Source: Solanum dulcamara
Taxonomy: Eukaryota; Streptophyta; Magnoliopsida; Solanales; Solanaceae
NCBI RefSeq assembly: GCF_947179165.1
Contig: NC_077244.1
Span: forward strand, 18,295,949-18,359,948
DNA: 64,000 bases
Reading direction: 5' to 3'
The notes under the pieces are model-generated. The model had not been told where the DNA came from, did no database searches, and saw nothing but the letters and a program-made list of their open reading frames with translations. Of the stretch, positions 11,866-22,101 are shown in pieces; the first letter of the stretch is position 1, and each line of letters opens with the position of its first letter. A program made the position numbers and the translations under genes.

Positions 11866-13125
11866 TCTTTCAAAGGCAATTGTTCCATCAATGAAGAAAA
11901 GGGAACCAATCTGTTAGGATTGGGTAGTGAAATCCCAAAAAATGTTTGTCAGTTCATTGTAAAGATTGTTTGTCGCTAGTTGATACGCCTAAGGGCTATT
12001 TCAAAGAATTAGTAATCAAGTTCTATACTTCTTACCAAGACATGTTGGATTCCATGAATCATAAATAGACAGTGGAAAAATACCCCAATTTTCCTTTGGT
12101 GAAGGTTAGAGGTGTAGAGATAAATATGGCTCCAGTTGTAATTAATTCTTTTTTTAGCAAGTCAATTGAAGATGGAGATGAATTCACAAGAAAATTGGCT
12201 ACCAAACATGGCCAAATGTAATGGATATTTGAAATTATTGCTTTAGGTTATCCTACTTGGGCATCCTTGGGGGGAGACATTAGCTGTCAAGATCTAAACA
12301 TTGAAGCAAAATTGTGGTTGGACTTTGTTTGCACAAGAATCATGCCTTCTAAAAATGATTAGAGGGTTAACCATGAGGCGTCTATCCTCATAAAATATTT
12401 GATGTCAGGCATTCATATTAACTATGGTGAAATAGTAGCTACACAAATGCGAAGAAAGTCTCGCCAAAATAACCTTTCAATGCCTTTTCCCATCTTGGAG
12501 AGAAAATTGTGTTCAGCTACAAACGTTCCCTACTTTTATTATGATGTGATAATAAGGGTTGTAGGCAGGATAGATCTTAGTCACTAGAGTGATTCAGATG
12601 CCCCTGGGAAAAGAATAGGTGAATGCAAGCTTTTGATGTATTTGAAGAAGTACCAACCTCAGGTAACCCCATCGATGTAGAGGTAGAATCATCCATTCAA
12701 GAGGAAGAAGAATGGTCATAGCATCAACCTCTCCCTATACACTCCAACCTTAATGAATATGAAATATTTAGGAGAACTGCATACTCCAATGAGAACCAAC
12801 TGATCAAATTAGACAAAAATCTCCCCACTATGATGGTTAACACTACAAAGAGAACCTTGAAAGGTCTAAAAAAGAAGGTTGACATCTTGGTCAAGGGTGT
12901 CGACATAATGGAAGAAACAATCACTACCTTTGAAATTGATACACACAAGATAAAGGAGCAGGAACCTAGGTAATTTGCAGAATGGCCATGTACGAAGGAG
13001 ACTACAGCTACTCGTCATCAATACAAGGATCGATTGATAAAATATTATGGAAATGGGGGTAAATCTAAATGAGGATAGAAAGTTTGAACAGGACTGCAAT
13101 GAGGATGAGGAGAATGTGCAGCGAG
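11866..13125 (+). pseudogene. Post-pol ORF of Athila/Tat type (putative plant transposon protein domain)
   Basis: A broken frame contains EDGDEFTRKLATKHGQM (about 12170) and, past stops, a W-L-D-F-V segment with RIMPSKND, then a 62-residue open stretch at 12399-12587. The pattern of a Trp-rich strand, a conserved RIMPS-ND turn and a LIKYLMSGIHINYGEI helix resembles the domain annotated as putative plant transposon protein in the third ORF of Athila/Tat elements. Its function is not established; an envelope-like role has been proposed for Athila. The frame runs, with stops, into a highly charged tail (ED-rich) and is cut by the solo LTR at 13126. Confidence 0.55.
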
Positions 13126-15462
13126 TGTAAGATCCCGAAAGTTGGAAAGTTGGAAAATAAAGTTTAAAAAGGAAATTACATTTTTTTGCGCCTCCACAAA
13201 GCCCTTTACGGGATGTATAAAGGACCACAGGCTATGGAGAGCTCATGTGGTACAGCTCGGGAAGTTGGGGAAATAAGGGTAAAGAACCATAAAAGGGTTC
13301 ACAGATTGTGGGCAGCACTTCGAGCCATGGGTGTGTCCCATGGTCCAACCCCATCAAGGGCCTGCCAACTCCATCCCACGTTCAATTTTCATGACCCATA
13401 ATGGTTTCCAAGGACTGTGGTGGTATCCATGGAAGCTACCCCATCCAATCCCAATCGATCCTCCTAACCACGACCATCACAACGGACCGTGGTGACCTCC
13501 CCTCCATAGTACTTTGTTCAAATAACTTTAGGTGTACTTTAGCCTTTTTACTATTTGTTCATTAATGTATTTGGATGGTTTTAGGGGTTAAATCATGTCA
13601 TATTAACTACTCTAAATCCCTCATACACTCTCTAACACCCAAATCACAAAATCTTCTCTCGAAAAGTTCTCCCAAGGACTTCTTCCTCAAAGTAAATTTC
13701 AAGAGAATTCAAGTTCAAGTCTCCTTATTCATTGCATTTAAGGCTTCAAAGTAATCATGGTATGTGGGAATTCATCCGTGGATCCTTCCATCCATGGAGT
13801 CCCAAGGTTCTCTTCAATTCTTTTTATGAATTTCTTCTTCTAAGCCCTAATTTTCATGAAATTGCATTGGGTCATCAAGATTATGGTTTATCTCATTATT
13901 ATTGATCTAATTATGAGGTCATTTGGATTGGCTTATAAGTTGTTTATAAGTTATTTTCAGCTTTTTTAAGTGCTTGACTGGCCAACTTAAAGTCATTTTG
14001 TGCTTAAAATAATTCCCAATAAATAGTTGGTTTATTTGGATGAACTTATTTTAAGCAGTTTATAAGTTGAAAACAGCTTATAAGTAAAACAAAAATTGGC
14101 CTGCACCTACTTTTTTTTAACTTATAAGTAGTTTTCAACTTATAAGCTGCTTAAAAATAAGTCAATCCAAATAGGCTATATGCGTAATTCAAGTTACACT
14201 GCATGATTTCAAGTTGATTTTCATGGACCCATGCTATATGTTATTTTAAAGTATGATTTTAAGAATTCATGATCATGATTTATCAACGATTTGTATGAAC
14301 TATTTATAAATGATTATCAAGGCTTATGAATAACTCATGAAAGGTTATGAATAATGTTTAAATTATGTTTCAAGAAAAGTATCTATGGTTGTGAAAGGTA
14401 ATTCTCACACAATCATGTTAAAGATATGAAAGGATTTCTCACCGACTCGTTGAATCATATGAATCAATCATGTTAATGAGCTACTCTTATGACTATTTTA
14501 TGATGAAGATTGATAGCTATTATTTTATTTCCTAATTATGTTAATGACTATAATTTATGATTTTCGTTGGGATAATGACTAAGAACTGAGAGAACTTTAA
14601 GATGAAGTTCGGTCCGGAAGATCAAGTCGCGAGCCAAGGGAATTCTAGTTGCAACCTTTAGTCTCTAATTAGGTTTCGCATGTAGGTTTGCCAATATAGC
14701 CTAGCTAGGGAATCCAAAATTATCTCAATGTTAAAAAAGGTTCTTACGGAGTCTACCTTAGCAAAGTAGCCTCTCTCTTCTAGATGTGGGAGTTACATCA
14801 AATTCCATGTTATATCTCGCATGATCTTCTATGTTGGTTAAAGGTTCTAGCCTACACAAAGGTATATGAAATGGTATAAGATTTCATGATGATGTTTATG
14901 ATGCATTGACCACATGATTATGATATTGTCCAAATGTTATCAAGTTTTCTCATGTTTTTAACGACATTGGTCGTGCATCCCATATTCATATTGTTTATGT
15001 CCTATTATCATTATTCATGCATACTTCTCACAAAATTAGTATATTTCATGTACTAATGTATACTTTTGCCTACATTGTAATATAATGTAGGGAACGATGC
15101 TTATCGTGCACCTCCCACTCATAGCTTGAGTTGAGCTTTACTTTCTCATAGTTGGTGATTCCTCGTATTTCAAGGATGAGAAATTTATATTTTACATCAT
15201 TCATATGACTATTATTTAATATTATGGGTGAGCTAGGAGTGTGTATTTTCCCCCATCTACCCTAGTAGAGGCATGTTGAATATTCATGGAGTCTATGATG
15301 TCTTTCTATTTGAGTTGAGAGCTTACTTCCACATCTATATTTTAGTTTTATTGCTTTATCTAACTTATATATACTCATGTTTGATATTCTAAGAGGCTTG
15401 GTTGGGGCATTTTGGTATTTTAATTAATGTGTCACACCTAGGGCCTACCATTGATCATGATA
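13126..15462 (+). mobile_element. Solo LTR, Gypsy (Tekay-like family)
   Basis: Starts TGTAAGATCCCGAAAGTTGG, the start seen in several LTRs here (30794; reverse at 34263 and 53763), and ends GATCATGATA, a worn GGTCGTGACA end. It is flanked by GCGAG (13121-13125) and GTGAG (15463-15467), a 5-bp target duplication with one C/T transition. The Athila-type sequence resumes behind it. No second LTR or interior is attached, so unequal recombination between two LTRs is the likely origin. It contains the Tekay-typical GTGGT/CCATGG-rich 5' part and a MITE. Confidence 0.75.
13921..14172. mobile_element. MITE with ATTTGGATTG inverted termini inside the solo LTR
   Basis: Ten-base inverted termini ATTTGGATTG at 13921-13930 and 14163-14172 enclose 252 bp rich in CTTATAAG words. 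The right 139 bp (14034-14172) form a near-perfect hairpin: arms of about 57 bp around a 26-bp loop. An additional left copy of the terminus precedes it. This architecture fits a TIR element of the common Solanaceae ATTTGGATTGRCTTATAAG type, probably hAT-related. A target duplication is not clear from the flanks, so the outer edge could shift by a few bases. Confidence 0.75.
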
Positions 15463-15994
15463 GTGAGTGATGTACGAGTTTAGATTTTCCACTCACCGAA
15501 AGCCATGGTGGAGCTGGACCCAGTGCACCAGGGGAGGCGTAAGTGACTCCCCTACAAATTTGTCTTCTTTTGTGATTTAAGGCATTGAGGGTATGCCTTT
15601 CTCAAGTTTTGGGGTGCAAATTTTGGTATGATTGGCAGGTGGAGAAGTGTTTATGCTTTTCTTTTATGATAGACAATATTTTTGGATTAATGTTTGTAAA
15701 TACTTTGGTTTTATTTCATTTGGATTTTATGGTTTATGGTTTTTATTAGCTAGTTGGTTCTACATTCTCCTATTGTCTTACTACTCGTGCTTGATATTCA
15801 TATTTAGTACCTTTTTATAGGCCTGTTTCTCACAATGATTTAATGGCACATGATTGAAAATCATCTCCGTAAATAGTAGTAAGTCTAATAAACTCCAAGG
15901 AGTTTCTTTATACCATGGTTCTTTTCCAAGGAGAAAAATCTTTTTTTCTTCTTGAGTCTTTTTATATCGAACTAGGTTGGTGTTTACCAATGAT
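15463..15994 (+). other. Continuation of the Athila/Tat derivative beyond the solo LTR
   Basis: Resumes at the GTGAG target duplication and holds the short end of the post-pol ORF (AVEL-DPVHQGRRK-like), then a low-complexity T/G-rich stretch with GGCATTGAGGGTATGCC, usual for the 3' interior of this lineage. It is cut at 15995 by a minus-strand LTR end. No 3' LTR follows. Confidence 0.5.
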
Positions 15995-16073
15995 TGTCAC
16001 AACCCAAGCTACACTGTAGAAGTGACTTAATATTACATAATAATCTACGTATGAATGAAATGAGGAAGATAAG
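15995..16073 (-). repeat. Terminal fragment of a minus-strand Gypsy LTR
   Basis: TGTCACAACCCAAGCTACAC is the reverse complement of the 3' LTR end used by the family at 37304 and 37899. Only 79 bp survive before the next element begins at 16074. Confidence 0.6.
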
Positions 16074-18155
16074 TATAACATCCCTCAAAATACTCATAAG
16101 TGCCTTAATAATGCATTGGGACTAGGCCACACAAGTAATGTATTATCCTTAATCTTTTTAGAAAATCTGAGTTCAGAATATCGATTAGGGAAATAAAACC
16201 TATGGGAAAATAGTTTTGGTGGATTTTTAAGACTCGTAGATCGGAAGATAGATTTAATAAGAAACTGCACAAAACAGAAGGGTCCGCGATAAGTCTGCGT
16301 CGTGGACCTGGCAAGGGTTTTCTGGTCGAGTTAGATTTTTAGTAAGGTCATTTTAAACTTTTCCCAAATTATTAGCTAATTAACCTAGACGATTTTAGGA
16401 CCTAATTCAACTTGATAAATTAACCCAAACCCCTAATTCTATTAATTTTTCTATAACTACTCAAATATTTCTCTCTTTACAAAAGACTTTCAAGGTCTCC
16501 AATGAAGAATTCAAGTAAATTCACTCAAGCTCTCCATCAAAACTCTCAAGTTCTTCCAAATTATTTGGTTTTCTCACTTAAGGTATGTGGGTATTGATTC
16601 ATGGATTCTTTCATCTATGAAGCCATCAATTTTTCAAGGTTTTCTATCAAATTAAAGTATGGTATTTTATGGATTTTATGATCTCTACTTCTATTGCATG
16701 AATTTTTATTCAAAGAATGATCAAGAGTCTATTTTAATATAAATAGATGGTTATTGTATTAAATTAAAGAGTTTTCCCATGAGTTCTCCTATTTTGATTT
16801 CTAGGGTTCAGGATGAAAATTAGGAGTATTTTCAATTATACTTTCTAATGGTATTATCTGTATGAATTATGTATGGGTTGATATAAAGTTCATGATCGTG
16901 CATGTTTTCAAGCCAATTACATGACTTTCAAATTAATTGATCATGCATTCATGCCTTACCTAAATTTCAAGTATAAGCTATGATCATGAATTTCCAAACA
17001 TGAATTATGATTATATATTTCAATAATGATCATGGAATATAAGTATGTTCCGAAGGATGATTTTCGTGCAAGTTATGAAGAAAGGTGACTTAGGGCCCTT
17101 TGTGGTGACCTAAGGCCAAACGATATGAATTATTCATATATGATTATAATGATGAAAGGACAATTCTCACCTTAAAGTATGTTATGAAAATGAGCTACTC
17201 CATGATTTCAACCTATGATAATGACTATGATATATGAAATTCTGATTTCTAAGCTATGTATGTATTCCGTGGGATTTGACATAGCACCGAATGTGGACTT
17301 AAGGTGGGGGCTCGTAATACGGGGTCCTTATATAAAGTCTCTTGTCTCATAACTATGTGCCACCATAGAATTACCTTCATGGCCTAGCTAGTGAATCCAC
17401 ATAAGCATACGTATGACCCGCCTACCGGGGTAGAGTCTACCTTGACAAGTAGAATCCCTTTTTTTCTTCATTGTATAGGGAGACAACGGGATTCCATGTG
17501 GTAACTCGCATGGTCTTATTGACTATTATAGTTCATATCCCATATATGTATGATTTCTTATTTATGCTATGATTTTAAATTATGCTTTTTAAATGCCTTG
17601 GTCAATATGACTTTTCTCATGATTTTACTCATCTCACATTATCATGTGTTTTACTTCACCATTGCGTTCCATGATTTTTCCTTGCATGTCACGCCCTCAT
17701 ACTTAGTATATTCCAATGTACTAATGCATACTCTTTTCCTATATTGTCTCATAATGTAGGGTTTGATGTTGAAGATCATACTCATCTACGTGGCTAGCTA
17801 AGCTTTCCTATTCAGCAATGTTGGTGGTGAGTCCTCCTTTATCGGGGACTAGTTATTGAGCTAGTACTATTTTCAAAGACTTTTGGCTTTGTTTCATATT
17901 GAGGGTGATCTAGGGATATGTCTTAGCCTCTTTCAATAATCATGAGTAGAGGCATCTAGTTGGACAAAATGTTTTGAGTCTATATTGTCATGTTATATTC
18001 TTCATTTACTATTCATAGTTTAGACTCTCTCTCTTATGATATTTACGTTTTTACTTTACCTAATGTATTCTTATGATATATAGAAGAGGCTTGGTTGGAT
18101 CCCTTCGGGGTTACAATCTCCGTGTTACTACTATGCCCTAGGTCGGGTAGTGACA
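16074..18155 (+). repeat. 5' LTR of the chromovirus derivative (2.08 kb)
   Basis: Starts TATAACATCCCTCAAAATAC, aligned with 20750 TATAATATTTCTCAAAATTC, and ends GGGTAGTGACA directly before the primer site. The first 917 bp match the 3' LTR. The remainder has no partner here. It shares blocks such as CTCATAACTATGTGCCACC with the solo LTR at 30794, so the two LTR families are related. Confidence 0.85.
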
Positions 18156-18180
18156 AACTTGGTATCAGAGCACAAGGTTC
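18156..18180 (+). other. Primer binding site for initiator tRNA-Met
   Basis: TGGTATCAGAGCA at 18160-18172, complementary to the 3' end of plant initiator tRNA-Met, 4 bases after the LTR end. This is the best preserved primer site in the window. Confidence 0.9.
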
Positions 18181-18233
18181 TTTTTCAAGTTTTCTAGGGT
18201 GTCCAACATGCTGCGTCAAGTACAATCTTATTC

Positions 18234-19210
18234 ATGGGTGTGAAGAGAACCACATTTATGAGTAGGAGACTAAGTGAGGTTGCATTTCTTGGCCATGTGG
18301 TGTCCAGTTATGGGATTAAAGTAGATCCAAAAAAAATGGGAGTGGTTAAGAATTGGCCTAGACCATTATCTTTTTCGGACATTAGAAGCTTTTTGGGCTT
18401 AGCCGGATACTACAGAATGTTTTTTGAAGGGTTCTCATCTATTTCTTCGTCTTTAACTAAGTTGACACAAAAGAAGGCAAAATTCAAATGGTCGGAAGAA
18501 TTTGAGAAAAGTTTCCAAATATTGAAGGATTGCCTTACGTCAGCTCCTATTTTGACATTGCTCGAAGGTTCGATGGGTTTGTTGTTCATTGGGATGCTTT
18601 GCATGTTGGTTTGGGTTGTATCTTGATGCAACATGATAAGGTTTTAGCTTATTCCTCTAGATAACTTAAGGTGCATGAAAGGAACTATCCAACCCATGAT
18701 CTTGAACTTGCGGCGGTCGTGTTTACATTGAAAATTTGGTGTCATTATCTTTATGGGGTGCATTGAATGTTTTTTATCGACTACAAAATCTTTCAATATG
18801 TGTTTAGTGAAAGAGACTTAATCCTTAGGCAAAGGAGGTGGCTTGAACTCTTAAAAGACTATGACATGAGTGTATTGTACCATCTGGATAAGGAAAATAT
18901 TATAGTTGATGCCCTTAATCGGTTTTATATGGGTAGTGTTGCACATATTGAGAAAGGTAAAAGGGAATTGCTTAAAGAGGTCCATATATTGGCACATTTA
19001 GGTATGTCTTTGGTTGATTCCATTAATGCAGACATTCTCATACATAATGGTTCAAAATCGTCTCTTGCGGCAGACGTTAAGGCCAAACAAGACAATGATT
19101 TAATTTTGGTCAAATTAAAGAAGTCGGTTGCCGGAAAATCCATTAAGGCTTTATCCCTAGGAGAAGATGGGGTATTATGTTACCAAGGTCATTTGTTATT
19201 CCAAATGTGA
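18234..19210 (+). pseudogene. Pol remnant: end of RT and RNase H of the chromovirus
   Basis: The first open stretch (18234-18626) starts at the RT thumb (FLGHVVSSYGIKVDPKK, then DIRSFLGLAGYYR) and reaches the RNase H domain. A frameshift near 18585 moves the RNase H blocks (CDALHVGLGCILMQHDK, a stop, then [13 protein letters not shown]) to another frame. A third part (18767-19210) carries RRWLELLKDYDMSVLYHLDK and the linker to integrase (MGSVAHIEKGKREL). The FIDD catalytic box of RT is missing because the deletion starts upstream. The reading is fragmented by at least one frameshift and three stops. Confidence 0.85.
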
Positions 19211-20254
19211 TGGATTAACAGAGTTGATATTGAATGAGGCTCATAGTTCTCGGTATTCAATTCATCTGGGATCCACCAAGACGTATCATGACTTGAGGGA
19301 AGTGTATTGATGGAATGGCATGAAGAAGGACATAGCGGAGTTTGTGGCTAAGTGTCCTAATTGTCAACAAGTGAAGTTCAACATCAAAGGGGAGGTCTAG
19401 CTCAAGAAATCGAAATTCCTACATGGAAGTGGGAAAATGTGAATATGGACTTTGTCACGGGTTTGCCTCGTACTAGAAGACAACCTGATTCTATTTGGGT
19501 TATTGTGGACCGAATGACCAAATCGGCATATTTTCTACTGGTTAAGACTTCTTATGGTGTGGAAGACTATGCTAAGATATACATTCGTGAACTTGTGAAA
19601 CTTCAAGGTGTTCCTTTTTTGATTATATTGGATGGAGGTACCCAATTTAGTTCATATTTTTGGAAGTCATTTCAGAAAGGTCTTGACACTAAAGTCAAGC
19701 TAAGTACCGCTTTCCATCCTCAAACCGATAGATAAGCCGAAAGAACAATTCAAACCTTGGAGGATATGTTAAGGGCATGTGTTATTGATCTTAGAGGAAG
19801 TTGGAATGACCATTTGCCATTAATGGAGTTTGCCTAAAATAATAGTTATCACTCTAGCATCCAAATGACTCCTTTTAAATCCTTGTACGGAAGAAGATGT
19901 ACGTCTTCGGTGGGGTGGTTTGAAGTAGGTAAGATGGCATTGATTGGTCCATATTTCATAATTGATGCAATGGAGAAGGTAAGACTTATAAGAAAAAGAT
20001 TGAAAATGGCTCAAAGTCAACAAAAGTCCTATTCGAACACTAGGAAGAGAGAGCTTGAATTTGATGTGGATGATATGATGTATTTGAAGATTTCACCTAT
20101 AAAAGGGATAATGCGGTTTGGTATGAAAGGAAAGTTTAGCCCTAGATATATAGGACCCTATAGGATATTCAAGCGCATTGGTAAAGTAGCATATGAGTTA
20201 GACTTGCCATTTGAGTTGGCTTTGGTTCACCCAAATTTTATGTCTCAATGTTGA
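19211..20254 (+). pseudogene. Integrase remnant of the chromovirus
   Basis: Integrase joins element DNA to the host chromosome. The HHCC zinc module is readable in a shifted frame (about 19239-19375), ending in CPNCQQV. The core follows at 19361-19735 with NMDFVTGLP (first Asp), IILDGGTQF (second Asp, in a variant of the usual ISDRG) and [10 protein letters not shown] (Glu) just after a stop at 19733. A further stop (FA-stop-NNSYHSS) precedes the C-terminal part at 19865-20254, which ends in the GPYRIFKRIGKVAYELDLP barrel region. All three DDE residues survive, but two frame changes and two stops disable it. Confidence 0.85.
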
Positions 20255-20495
20255 GGAAGTTTGTGGGTGATCTAAATTTAATTTGCCAATGGAGAATGTA
20301 AATATTGAAGAGAATTTGACCTATAAGGAAGTCCCGATTGAGATTTTAGACCGGCAAGTGAAGAGGTTAAGAAATAAAGACGTTGCATCCGTAAAAGTGT
20401 TATGGAGGAATCACCAAGTAGCGAGTGCTATGTGGGAAGAGGAATCGGACATGATGAAGTGTTATCCATATCTCTTTCCTTTCACTCGAGCTTAA
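20255..20495 (+). pseudogene. Chromodomain at the integrase C terminus
   Basis: After a frameshift near 20250 the open stretch 20283-20495 reads ENLTYKEVPIEILDRQVKRL, then VASVKVLWRNHQVASAMWEE. This is the three-strand plus helix of the plant chromovirus chromodomain, whose proposed role is to direct insertion into heterochromatin through histone-mark binding. The aromatic cage usual in cellular chromodomains is incomplete (W in VLWRN and MWEE). It ends at a natural stop close to the family's usual C terminus. Confidence 0.8.
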
Positions 20496-20730
20496 AGGTA
20501 CTACATTGTTCATGATCAAATCAACTAAAATCCTACGTTTCAGTTCCATATGTCATTCATATGCATGGATGATTAATGGAAATGATTTTCTCAAATATTA
20601 TGTTTTATGTTAAATATGAAGTTTACATGTTCTATACATTTTTTGAAGTGTCCTCATAATCATGTTGAGTTGTTAGTCCTTTTTTCATGTCCTTTCCATA
20701 TTAGATGAATCTCATTTGAGGAAGAATGTT

Positions 20731-20749
20731 TCCAAGGGGGTTTAGATAT
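20731..20749 (+). other. Polypurine tract before the 3' LTR
   Basis: CCAAGGGGG at 20732-20740, about 10 bases before the 3' LTR start and preceded by GAGGAAGAATGTTT, a sequence regularly found at this place in plant Gypsy elements. It would prime plus-strand synthesis. Confidence 0.65.
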
Positions 20750-21660
20750 TATAATATTTCTCAAAATTCTCATAAGTGCCTTAATAATACCTTGGGATTA
20801 GGCCTCTCAAGTAATGCATGATCCTTAATCTTTTTGGAAAATCTAAGTTCAGAATATCGATTAGGGGGTCAAAACATGTGAGAGAATAGTTTCGATGGAT
20901 GTTTAGGACCCGTATATAGGAATATAAATTTTGCAGAAACTGTATAAAATATAAAAGATCGCGATAAGTCTACGTTGCGGACTTGGCAAGGGTTTTCTGG
21001 CCGAGTTGTATTTTTAGTAAGGGCATTTTAGACTTTTTCTAAATGGTTAGCTAATGAACCTAGACGTTTTTAAGACCTAATTCAACTCTATAAATTAACC
21101 TAAACCTCTAATTTTATTCATGCTTCTACAATTCACCTATTCAAATATTTCTCTCTCTAGAAAAGACTTTCAAGGACTCCATTGAAGACTTCAAGTAAAT
21201 TCACTCAAGCTCTTCATCAAAATTCTCAAATTCTTCCAAATTATTTGGTGTTCTCACTAAAGATATTTGGGTATTGATTCATGGATTCTTTCATCCATAA
21301 AGCCCAATCAATTTCTCAAGGTTTTCTATAAAATTAAAGTATGGTATTTTATGGATTTTATGATCTCTACTTCTATTGCATGAATTTTTATTCAAAGAAT
21401 GATCAAGAGTCTATTTTGATATAAATTGATGATTATTGCATTAAATTAAAGAGTTTTTCCCATGAGTTCTCCTATTTTGATTTTTAGGGTTCATGATGAA
21501 AATTATGAGTATTTTCAATTATACTTACTAATGATATTATTTGTATGAATTATGTATGGGCTGATATAAAGTTCATGATCATGCATGTTTTCAATCCAAT
21601 TACATGACTTTCAAATTAATTGATCATGCATTCATGCCTTACCTAAATTTCAAGTATAAG
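20750..21660 (+). repeat. 3' LTR of the chromovirus derivative, truncated
   Basis: Matches 16074-16977 nearly collinearly up to CAAGTATAAG. The 5' LTR continues CTATGATC, while here GTATGTTACACC of the next LTR begins. I did not find the missing 1.1 kb anywhere downstream, so it is lost or lies beyond a larger rearrangement. Confidence 0.8.
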
Positions 21661-22051
21661 GTATGTTACACCCCACATCTTTGAACTAGGAAGGTTCCTT
21701 AAGTTACTTAGAAGCTAGTATGTGAGCCACTTAAGTTACGACCCTATTGAACAACTCTAAGAAGGGAGAATGTGACATCACATGGTAGGGAAGATTGGAA
21801 ATAGGGTCAAGAGAAGTCGAAAGGAGTTGGATGCCAAGTAACGAGTCGTAGGACTCGTCTTATCTACGTAAACTACTAATTTAGAGGTCTTATATACGTG
21901 AGTTACTTGATTACATACCAAGCTTATGTAGCAAGGGTTTCATAGGCTCTTAAAGTGAGACAAGATTACGAACGAGATTACGAACCCACGAGGAGGAAAA
22001 TCAAATTATACGGGGCAGCCAATGGGAGGGTGACACATGGAAGCACCTAAG

Positions 22052-22101
22052 CAAGCAGGTGACTCACCTGCTTGGGTTCAAGTAGGTGACCCACCTGCTT
22101 G
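22052..22101. repeat. Two adjacent palindromes of about 23 bp in LTR
   Basis: 22052-22074 is a perfect palindrome: arms CAAGCAGGTGA and TCACCTGCTTG around one C. It contains TGACTCA, a bZIP-type core. 22079-22101 is a second copy with one mismatch (CAAGTAGGTG / CACCTGCTTG around ACC). They lie about 150 bp upstream of the TATA-rich part of the LTR, so a role as an enhancer is conceivable but not shown. Confidence 0.7.

Larger units (their letters stand above)
8054..15994 (+). mobile_element. Athila/Tat-type Gypsy derivative lacking RT, RNase H and integrase (interrupted)
   Basis: Order along the plus strand: capsid-type gag (8056 on), protease remnant (to about 9975), then immediately the post-pol junction sequence with a KALL-like ATTAAATCAAGCGCTTCTTAG near 10108 that in this lineage follows the end of pol, a long spacer, a post-pol ORF (to 13125) and an AT-rich 3' part resuming at 15463 beyond a solo LTR. 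The roughly 3 kb that should hold RT to integrase is absent. Its own LTRs are not in this segment. The left end is cut by the 1-8053 element, the right by a minus-strand LTR fragment at 15995. Confidence 0.7.
16074..21660 (+). mobile_element. Chromovirus (Tekay/Del-like) LTR element, internally deleted, 3' LTR truncated
   Basis: Paired LTRs (16074 and 20750), an intact primer site, late RT, RNase H, integrase, a C-terminal chromodomain and a polypurine tract stand in the right order on the plus strand. Gag, protease and most of RT are gone: only about 80 bp separate the primer site from RT codons. The LTRs differ at about 9 of 92 bases in the stretch at 16498/21176. The chromodomain and the 2-kb LTR place it in the chromovirus Tekay/Del group. 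The right LTR stops after 911 bp where another LTR begins (21664). Confidence 0.85.

Noticed and set aside
12866..13228. 120-codon minus-strand open frame
   Set aside because: It spans the junction between the post-pol ORF and the solo LTR, so it is a chance frame created by insertion.
18160..18172. Possible tRNA fragment
   Set aside because: The match to tRNA-Met is only the primer binding site complement next to an LTR end. No cloverleaf is present.
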